Source: CAZNPL01 sp964574815 (GTDB taxonomy: Bacteria; Planctomycetota; Phycisphaerae; UBA1845). From it: a DNA stretch of 21,938 bases. The position numbers and the translations under genes are program-made. Each line of letters starts with the position of its first letter. Position 1 is the first letter of the stretch. Location of the stretch: NCBI GenBank assembly GCA_964574815.1, contig CAZNPL010000060.1, positions 1 through 21,938 on the forward strand, read 5' to 3'. A model generated the notes under the pieces. That model saw only the letters and a list, made by a program, of their open reading frames with translations, was not told the DNA's origin and made no database searches. Positions 17,501-21,938 of this stretch are shown here, piece after piece.

Positions 17501-17582
17501 ACGCTCGGACCGAATCATCGGCAAGTGCCGGGCGGGCAATCGTGCTTTCGTCTCGGTCGTGTTGGTCGTCAGAAGGTGCCAT
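14550..17582 (-). CDS. Ser/Thr protein kinase with TPR repeats (paralog 1)
   Basis: This 1010-residue protein opens with an acidic stretch conserved with its paralog (DDSVRAFGFDLPDEDWGARV, then HGALTPD). The kinase domain follows: GGMGTVYEA glycine loop, catalytic Lys104 (AVKLMK), HRDLKPSN with Asp201, DFGVAR with Asp219, and GTLQYMSPEQ. A single membrane segment lies at ~372-396 (VVAGATVMLVLVVATVVSTA). The rest, probably extracytoplasmic, holds degenerate TPRs such as LNEEAEPILERALRLSRRHL and KYAEAEPLFLEAISVREKQ. The kinase looks catalytically intact. The start at 17582 is chosen by matching the paralog's start; an ATG at 17597 is possible. A decayed sigma-factor gene overlaps its start by 14 nt. 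The TPR part differs strongly from the paralog, so targets probably differ. Confidence 0.9.
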   Translation of the reverse strand: MAPSDDQHDRDESTIARPALADDSVRAFGFDLPDEDWGARVHGALTPDDGSVTVTAAPFREHLSRGRAGTRVGRYRLNRIIASGGMGTVYEATQEQPRRTVAVKLMKAGFASRSARRRFEYESQILGRLRHPNIAQVFDAGTHRDGDTVVPYFAMEYIPDAQPITTYARKKKLGTRERLRLFRQVCDATHHGHQKGIIHRDLKPSNILVDSSGQVKVIDFGVARSTDSDVVVTTLQTGEGQLIGTLQYMSPEQCAAEPHEIDTRTDVYSLGVTLYEILCGQLPYELKRAAIHEATRVIREQEPTKLSSFNKTLRGDVETIAQKALEKDRNRRYQGASELSADIGRYLNNEPISARPPSLAYQLRVFARRNRGAVVAGATVMLVLVVATVVSTALYLRAQRAEIKALAAAEESKLEAKRAQHVQEFLSNMLSAVDPARAKGEDVSVLQVLDAAAARIGDELGDEPEVEMAVRWTIAETYLQLGRYADSIPHYEAVVELARRLDGLESEEALRAESRLTEGVYQFGNVGDALLRFRALAPRIERTFPHDSEQYIKFRNEFANTMRAAGLNEEAEPILERALRLSRRHLGVAHPETATCALNMGWIYMNLGKYAEAEPLFLEAISVREKQHGTESPWTIRAKREAAGFYLRMGRFEDAERWGWEAVDTARRVLPPGHIDLSLSYNVYLASLQRLGRSAEGEQEARELLSILQHLADSPDATADELNLYAWTMLTAEPSHLRDAGAALAYAKRADALSNHGNHMILDTLALGFFRTGHVDKAIETQQRAIEVLPRRHHATSDMIKRLVEFIREGGKVDSIEALMRPIYLKRAAEHGEADPPALYVLRTLGDELNRAGRHAQAESISREVLDVLKRNDSADQTEVASTLVHLGKSILLDDRAKEAEEPLRKAVKTITNVHGECTLLFGEARHWLGRCLLAQGRFDEGVTEFAAAYEEFLSLDTEEGGKSAREAARRQADLYDQWHAAAPGNGYNVKAAEWRKKLPREENGDPEEY

Positions 17583-17676
17583 AGGAGTCCGGCCCATCTT
17601 CTTTGCGGACCTGCGACGCAGTGGTCGTTTCGTGGCTCCTGTGTTCCGGTGTGGAACCACGCCGCCTTGTTGCAAA
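17569..17676 (-). pseudogene. Internally deleted ECF sigma factor remnant
   Basis: Read on the minus strand this gives TRRRGSTPEHRSHETTTAS joined in frame to QVRKEDGPDSYGTF, then stop. The intact sigma gene at 21124-21744 has KRRSSMQEHSSHDTTSAS in its N-terminal frame and QIREEDEPEANGNS at its end. So the two ends of a sigma gene are joined and about 178 codons are missing, including the promoter-binding regions. The start codon is lost (ATG became ACA). The stop TGA overlaps the following kinase start by 14 nt, exactly as in the intact pair. The upstream DNA also aligns without gaps for at least 60 bp. Confidence 0.8.
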
Positions 17677-17679
17677 CGC

Positions 17680-17889
17680 TCAAAACGCTCGATTTGTCCG
17701 GCCCCGGTGCCTCGCCCGTATCCACTTCATCTTACTGGGCTTGATCGAGGAGCACAAGTCAATTGCAGGGCCACAGGCTCCAAGTCCCCTGATGAACTGG
17801 CAGGTAACAGCTCCGCCAGACGGGTCGCCGTCGACGCCTGACAGATCTTTAAGCATGTGCGCGATCTGGTCTTTGGACGTCGCGTTCAT
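17680..17889 (-). CDS. Possible small protein coupled to the TPR kinase
   Basis: The ATG overlaps the stop of paralog 2 in an ATGA arrangement, which favours coupled translation. The 69 residues begin MNATSKDQIAHMLKDLSGVD and include two Cys (VTCQF, LGACGP) and a basic end (IRARHRGRTNRAF). I do not recognise a family. The second half overlaps the promoter-like element at 17729-17757. Similar residues can be read upstream of the sigma gene, where the DNA match rather than a protein may explain them. The start could be real, but the gene may also be chance. Confidence 0.35.
   Translation of the reverse strand: MNATSKDQIAHMLKDLSGVDGDPSGGAVTCQFIRGLGACGPAIDLCSSIKPSKMKWIRARHRGRTNRAF
17729..17757 (-). 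promoter_or_regulatory. Promoter-like element before paralog 1
   Basis: On the minus strand TTGTGC (17752-17757), a 17-bp spacer and TAAGAT (17729-17734) match the sigma-70 layout. The same arrangement, with closely similar spacer bases (the last part reading CAAG-CCAG), lies upstream of the intact sigma gene. Transcription from here would give about a 140-nt leader to paralog 1, passing through the sigma remnant. Confidence 0.55.
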
Positions 17890-20800
17890 CGTGCGTCTTT
17901 GAGACTTGTCACTGTCTCTTCTTCCGGCCGTTGATCGCGCCACTCAACAGCCTTTCTGCCATAACCTGCATTGGGCTCGTGCTCGTTCCAAGCCTCATAG
18001 AGCTCGACGATTTGCTTGATGGCGCTCTGGCATCGCTTGTGCTCAATGCCGACAGAAGACTCGAGGATTGCATGTGCCTCCAACAGCGCTTGCTCGGCCT
18101 CCGCAAAACGGCCCAACTGAGTCAGGATCTGGCCATAGCCAGCCAGGTAAACACCCGTTCTGGGGTGTCCCCTCGGTAGGCCCCGACGGGCGCCGGCGAC
18201 CGCGCCGGCGGCATACGGTTCCGCCTCCTCAGCACGGCCCGCCTTGCTTAACAGTGACGCGACGATGCTGCGTGATAGAAGCGTGTCTGCATGATCGGGA
18301 CTCAACACGTGCTGTCGGCTGTCCAGGATGGCCAGATGATGGTCGAGTGATTCCTCCGGACGACCGGAAAAATCCAGCAATCCCGCGAGATTCATGCGCG
18401 CGGTCAACGTGGAGGGATGCTCCAACCCGAGTGCCTCCCGCCTTCGCTCGTAAGTCTCGCGCACATAAGGCTCCGCCTCCTCGAACCGGCCCATGTTGAT
18501 CAGAAGGACGCCGAGGGTGTTCAGTGAGTAGAGGGTCGACGGATGAACCTCGCCCAACGTGCGACGGCGGCGTTCGAGCGCCTCCCGTACGAGCGGCTCA
18601 GCCTCATCGAAGCGGCGCAACTTCCGCAGCACAGCGGCGAGGTTGTTGAGCGAGTTCAGCGTGGAGGGGTGGTCGGGCCCCAGGACGCGGCGTCTACGGT
18701 CCGCAGCTTCACGAATCATCGACTCGGCATCCGGAAGTTGTTCCATGCTGACCAGTAAGCTGCCGAGCGACGCGAGGGCATTAAGGGTATCTGGATGATC
18801 GTCGCCGAAACGGCTCCGAAGCACGTCGAGGGACCGTCGCATGTACGGCTCCGCCTCCGTGTATTGGCCGAGATACTCCAACACGTTGGCCACGCCCTGC
18901 ATTGACTTGAGCGTCGATGCATGAGATTCACCCAGGACCTCCTGTCGACCTGCGAGCGCGGTCTGGTAATGCGATAGGGCTTCCTCGTAGCGCCCCATCT
19001 TCTTGAGCAGATCGCCGACTTCGTGTTCGGAGATCAACGTATCCGTATGATTCACGCCGCAGATCTTCCGGCGGCCCGCCAGTGCTTCGCGAAGACGACT
19101 GAGCGCATCTTCGTATTGCCCCGTCTCGACGAGCAGGGAGCCAAGATTGTGCAGCGACGAGAGTGCCTCGGGGCTGTTCTCGCCGTAGCGTAGCCGCCGG
19201 CCGTCGAGAGCATCGCGCACGTAATGCGTCGCCTGTTCGAATTCACCACGAGCTCGCAGGAGAGAGCCCATGGCGGAAGCCGAGGCAAGCGTTTCCGGAT
19301 GATCCGGTCCCAGGAAGTCCTTGCACCGGTTGTACGCGATCTGGTACTTATCCAGCGCCTCGTCGTATCTGCCCATGCACTGAAGCCAGGTGCCGAGCAA
19401 CCTGACCGACGCGAGGGTCCGGGGATCCTCGTCTCCCAGCACCGCTCGGCCGCGCTCGACGGCACGGCGAATCATCGGCTCCGCTTCTTCCAGCCGACCA
19501 CGCTCGCAGAGCACCGCCCCGAGGTTCCTGGCTGCGTCCAAGGCCAGTGGATGATCCATCCCCAGTTCCGATTCTCGCAGGGTAAGGGCGCGGGCGAGGT
19601 GATGCTCTCCGGCCTCGAATTCCGCGAGGGACGCGTAGGCATTGCCGAGTGCCTCGCGAATCTCGGCTTCGACCAGCAGTTTGTCATGCATACGCCCGCC
19701 GGGCCCGGAAGCGGTCTCAATTCGCGCCGAGGCCGCATCCAACACCTCCCGCAACTTCACGTTGCGGCCCCGCCCCTCATGTGCCGAGGGCTCGATGGCC
19801 GCCAGCAGGTCTTCCGTCAAGAATTCGTTGATGGCGGCGGCTATCCCCGCCTGCCTTTCGGCCTCAATAGCTCTCTCCGCCGCCACCCGGCTCTGTTCCT
19901 GCGCGACAGCGCGCGCTTCCTGCGCCAACTTCCGTTGAACCCGCTCCCGTAATGCAAAGCGAAAGGAGACACCCGTTGCGGCGACCAACGACGTCGCAAT
20001 GGCAATTGCAACGACGAAAGCCGCACGGTGCCTGCGCACGAACTTGCGCGTTCGATACATGGCACTCGGCGGACCGGCCAGGATCGGTTCGTTGGCCAGA
20101 TAGCGCTCGATGTCCTGTCCAAGCTCGAGGGCCGACTGGTAGCGCCGATCGCGATCCTTTTCCAGTGCCTTGAGAACGATCGTCTCGATATCGCCCTTGA
20201 GCGTCCGCAAGTGCGTGCTCAAGCGCGCCGGCGCCTGCTCGCGGATGACGCGCGTGGCCTCGTAGATCGGCATCTTGGCTACGTCGTAGGGCAGTTGATC
20301 GCACAGCAAGTGGTACAGCACCACGCCGAGGGCGTAGACGTCGCTCCGCGTGTCGATGTCGCTCGGGTCGGCCTTGCATTGCTCCGGTGACATGAACTGC
20401 AGTGTGCCGACAAGCTGGCCGATGTCCGTCTGAAGCGTCGCCGCGGCGACATCGGCGTCAATCGCCCGGGCCACGCCGAAGTCGATGACTTTCACGTGTC
20501 TGTCGCTGTCCACCAGGATGTTTCCCGGCTTGAGATCGCGATGGATGACCCCCTTCTGGTGGCCGTGGTGCGTCGCGTCGCAGACCTGCCGGAACAACCG
20601 GAGCCGTTCCCGAGTTCCGAGGTCCTTCGCTCTGGCATAAGTGGTAATCGGCTGCGCATCCGGAATGTACTCCATCGCGAAGTATGCCAGGGCGGTCTCG
20701 TCGTCGCGATGGGTCCCTGCATCGAAGATCTGTGCGATGTTCGCATGCCGCAGGCGGCCGAGAATCTGTGCCTCGTACTCGAACCGTCGCGGTGCCGAGC

Positions 20801-21137
20801 TGGACGCAAAGCCTGCTTTCATCAGCTTGACCGCGACAGTTCGGTGAGGCTGCTCCTGGGTCGCTTCGTAGACCGTGCCCATACCACCACTGGCGATGAC
20901 GCGATGCAGGCGGTACCGGCCGACACACTTGCCGACGTGTCCCCGGCCGACGTGTTCGCGAAACAAGGCGGCCGTAGCCGTGGCAGGATGCAGATCTGGT
21001 GTGAGGGCGCCGTGCACGCGTGCATCCCAGTCGTCATCAGGCAAGTTGAAGCCGAAGGCTTGAAGTGAATCATCGGGCGAGGACGATCGCGCATTCGACC
21101 TTTCGTCTCCGGCACGTTCGTCGTCAGGAGTTGCCAT
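17886..21137 (-). CDS. Ser/Thr protein kinase with kinesin-light-chain-type TPR repeats (paralog 2)
   Basis: This 1083-residue protein has the same front as paralog 1 (DDSLQAFGFNLPDDDWDARV, then HGALTPD). Its kinase is intact: GGMGTVYEA, Lys104, HRDLKPGN with Asp201, DFGVAR with Asp219, GTLQFMSPEQ. These numbers equal those of paralog 1, so there is no indel across the catalytic core. A membrane segment lies at ~371-395 (AAFVVAIAIATSLVAATGVS). The C-terminal half is a long array of 42-residue TPRs of the kinesin-light-chain type, a surface for binding partner proteins. I chose the ATG at 21137 because GGAGG lies 4 nt upstream; it overlaps the sigma gene by 14 nt, so the two are an operon with coupled translation. 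In Planctomycetota, ECF sigma factors paired with such kinases are a known arrangement, and the kinase probably controls the sigma factor by phosphorylation. Confidence 0.92.
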   Translation of the reverse strand: MATPDDERAGDERSNARSSSPDDSLQAFGFNLPDDDWDARVHGALTPDLHPATATAALFREHVGRGHVGKCVGRYRLHRVIASGGMGTVYEATQEQPHRTVAVKLMKAGFASSSAPRRFEYEAQILGRLRHANIAQIFDAGTHRDDETALAYFAMEYIPDAQPITTYARAKDLGTRERLRLFRQVCDATHHGHQKGVIHRDLKPGNILVDSDRHVKVIDFGVARAIDADVAAATLQTDIGQLVGTLQFMSPEQCKADPSDIDTRSDVYALGVVLYHLLCDQLPYDVAKMPIYEATRVIREQAPARLSTHLRTLKGDIETIVLKALEKDRDRRYQSALELGQDIERYLANEPILAGPPSAMYRTRKFVRRHRAAFVVAIAIATSLVAATGVSFRFALRERVQRKLAQEARAVAQEQSRVAAERAIEAERQAGIAAAINEFLTEDLLAAIEPSAHEGRGRNVKLREVLDAASARIETASGPGGRMHDKLLVEAEIREALGNAYASLAEFEAGEHHLARALTLRESELGMDHPLALDAARNLGAVLCERGRLEEAEPMIRRAVERGRAVLGDEDPRTLASVRLLGTWLQCMGRYDEALDKYQIAYNRCKDFLGPDHPETLASASAMGSLLRARGEFEQATHYVRDALDGRRLRYGENSPEALSSLHNLGSLLVETGQYEDALSRLREALAGRRKICGVNHTDTLISEHEVGDLLKKMGRYEEALSHYQTALAGRQEVLGESHASTLKSMQGVANVLEYLGQYTEAEPYMRRSLDVLRSRFGDDHPDTLNALASLGSLLVSMEQLPDAESMIREAADRRRRVLGPDHPSTLNSLNNLAAVLRKLRRFDEAEPLVREALERRRRTLGEVHPSTLYSLNTLGVLLINMGRFEEAEPYVRETYERRREALGLEHPSTLTARMNLAGLLDFSGRPEESLDHHLAILDSRQHVLSPDHADTLLSRSIVASLLSKAGRAEEAEPYAAGAVAGARRGLPRGHPRTGVYLAGYGQILTQLGRFAEAEQALLEAHAILESSVGIEHKRCQSAIKQIVELYEAWNEHEPNAGYGRKAVEWRDQRPEEETVTSLKDAR
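18100..19600 (-). repeat. Twelve in-phase TPR units with a 126-bp period
   Basis: Each unit carries a 'DHPSTL'-type turn (DHPLAL, EDPRTL, DHPETL, NSPEAL, NHTDTL, SHASTL, DHPDTL, DHPSTL, VHPSTL, EHPSTL, DHADTL, GHPRTG). The first and last such codon triplets (ending at 19556 and 18170) are 1386 bp apart, exactly 11 times 126 bp. There is therefore no net length change in twelve units. At DNA level the units are diverged. Confidence 0.85.
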
Positions 21138-21744
21138 TGGCCTCCGGCTCATCTTCTTCCCGGATCTGTCCGGCAATGATCTCCCTCATTCTGGAGCGGA
21201 TGCGGTGCTTCGCCTGATTGATGGCGCCGACGCTCATGCCAAAGTCCGATGCGACGCGGTGGGCCGGCTCACCCGCGATCAGACGGCGAAAAATGGCCAG
21301 GCTTCTCGGCTCGTAGCTTTGCTCGAGGGTGGACATGGCGAGACGGTAATGATGATCCACCCATTCCTTTTCCCAGTATTCGTCGGCCGCGCCGTTGCCG
21401 TTCTCGGACATCGCGACCATGTCGCTACCCAGCGATCGGCCGCGGGGTCCATAACGGGCAAAATGCCGGGCAATCGCGCATTTTACAATTCTCCCGAGAT
21501 AGGCGCGGAATCGTCCCCGGTTCGGATCATAAGCGAAGCTCCGCAAGCCCTTCGCCAGGTCACTCCATACCATTTGGCTGACGTCGTCGATGTCGGCCGA
21601 AGGCAACCCGCGGCGGCGACAGTATCGGCGGATGAGCTCTGCGTACCGATTTTCGAACTCGCGCCACGAGCGCTCATCCGCAGGGTCGCGAACGCGCACC
21701 AGCAATGACGCACTGGTCGTGTCGTGGCTCGAATGTTCCTGCAT
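21124..21744 (-). CDS. ECF-type RNA polymerase sigma factor
   Basis: This 206-residue sigma-70-family protein has only regions 2 and 4. Region 2 is residues ~33-100 (DIDDVSQMVWSDLAKGL, then FRAYLGRIVKCAIARHFAR). Region 4 is ~135-195, with its helix-turn-helix at VASDFGMSVGAINQAKHRIR. Such factors direct RNA polymerase to a small regulon and are normally held in check; here no anti-sigma gene is present and the coupled kinase-TPR gene takes that place. I chose the ATG at 21744 because AAAGAGG lies 9-10 nt before it; a GTG at 21768 in the same frame is possible. The stop overlaps the kinase start by 14 nt. A promoter-like element lies 75-105 nt upstream. Confidence 0.9.
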   Translation of the reverse strand: MQEHSSHDTTSASLLVRVRDPADERSWREFENRYAELIRRYCRRRGLPSADIDDVSQMVWSDLAKGLRSFAYDPNRGRFRAYLGRIVKCAIARHFARYGPRGRSLGSDMVAMSENGNGAADEYWEKEWVDHHYRLAMSTLEQSYEPRSLAIFRRLIAGEPAHRVASDFGMSVGAINQAKHRIRSRMREIIAGQIREEDEPEANGNS

Positions 21745-21819
21745 CGAGCTTCGCCTCTTTCTAGACACCGCTCAATCCGTTCGACTTGTCCGGCCCCGAC
21801 ATTCGCCCGTAACCCTTTG

Positions 21820-21848
21820 ATTTTACTGGACTTGGTCGGGATACACAA
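21820..21848 (-). promoter_or_regulatory. Promoter-like element before the sigma-kinase operon
   Basis: On the minus strand TTGTGT (21843-21848), a 17-bp spacer and TAAAAT (21820-21825) form a good sigma-70-like promoter. It corresponds base for base in layout with 17729-17757 upstream of paralog 1. The leader to the ATG at 21744 would be about 70 nt. The outer part, 21849-21938, shows no gene that I can support. Confidence 0.6.
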
Positions 21849-21938
21849 GTCAACGGCGTGGGCGCCATGGCCGTTCGAATCACCGGGTCCGTGACAGTTT
21901 AGGCGGCCTTCAGGTACGCCGGTCTGGAATTCCAATAT

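Noticed and set aside
1..21938. tRNA, rRNA or riboswitch
   Set aside because: The gaps are short and I saw no cloverleaf, rRNA-like stretch or known aptamer core; a covariance-model search would settle this.

Overview
This is a GC-rich bacterial chromosome segment with eleven confident protein-coding genes, no RNA gene and no CRISPR array. The best guess for the lineage is Planctomycetota or a close relative. Three things point there: an ECF sigma factor overlapping a Ser/Thr kinase that carries TPR repeats, a second kinase of the same build next to it, and dispersed palindromic repeats with a RAYT-type transposase remnant. The lineage is inferred from gene content only.

Left part (1-7300). 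A truncated RAYT transposase start (119-208) is followed on the minus strand by a SAM methyltransferase and a large membrane protein with a spermidine-synthase-like domain. The two abut exactly (stop TAG, then ATG). A 155-bp multi-hairpin element sits inside the membrane protein gene without closing its reading frame. Divergent from it, across a 68-bp gap with an extended -10 promoter, is a plus-strand set: a membrane-anchored DUF6599-like protein, a Tat-exported DUF362 protein and a NapH/NapG-like polytopic ferredoxin protein. Palindromic repeats lie inside and just after this set. Together these genes look like an uncharacterised membrane redox module.

Middle part (7300-14500). This holds a PagL-like lipid A deacylase, a secreted serine hydrolase of the beta-lactamase/DD-peptidase fold, and mfd (transcription-repair coupling factor) on the minus strand. 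Divergent from mfd is a hybrid histidine kinase (PAS, HisKA, HATPase, receiver).

Right part (14550-21938). On the minus strand are two paralogous kinase-TPR proteins whose catalytic residues have identical numbering. The upstream one overlaps an ECF sigma-factor gene by 14 nt. Upstream of the other lies a 36-codon sigma remnant: the first ~21 and last ~15 codons joined in frame, with the same 14-nt overlap to its kinase but no start codon. Both units carry the same promoter-like element (TTGTGY, 17 bp, TAARAT). The simplest reading is that a sigma-kinase operon was duplicated in tandem, then one sigma gene lost its middle while its promoter and kinase were kept. This is the most interesting region of the window.
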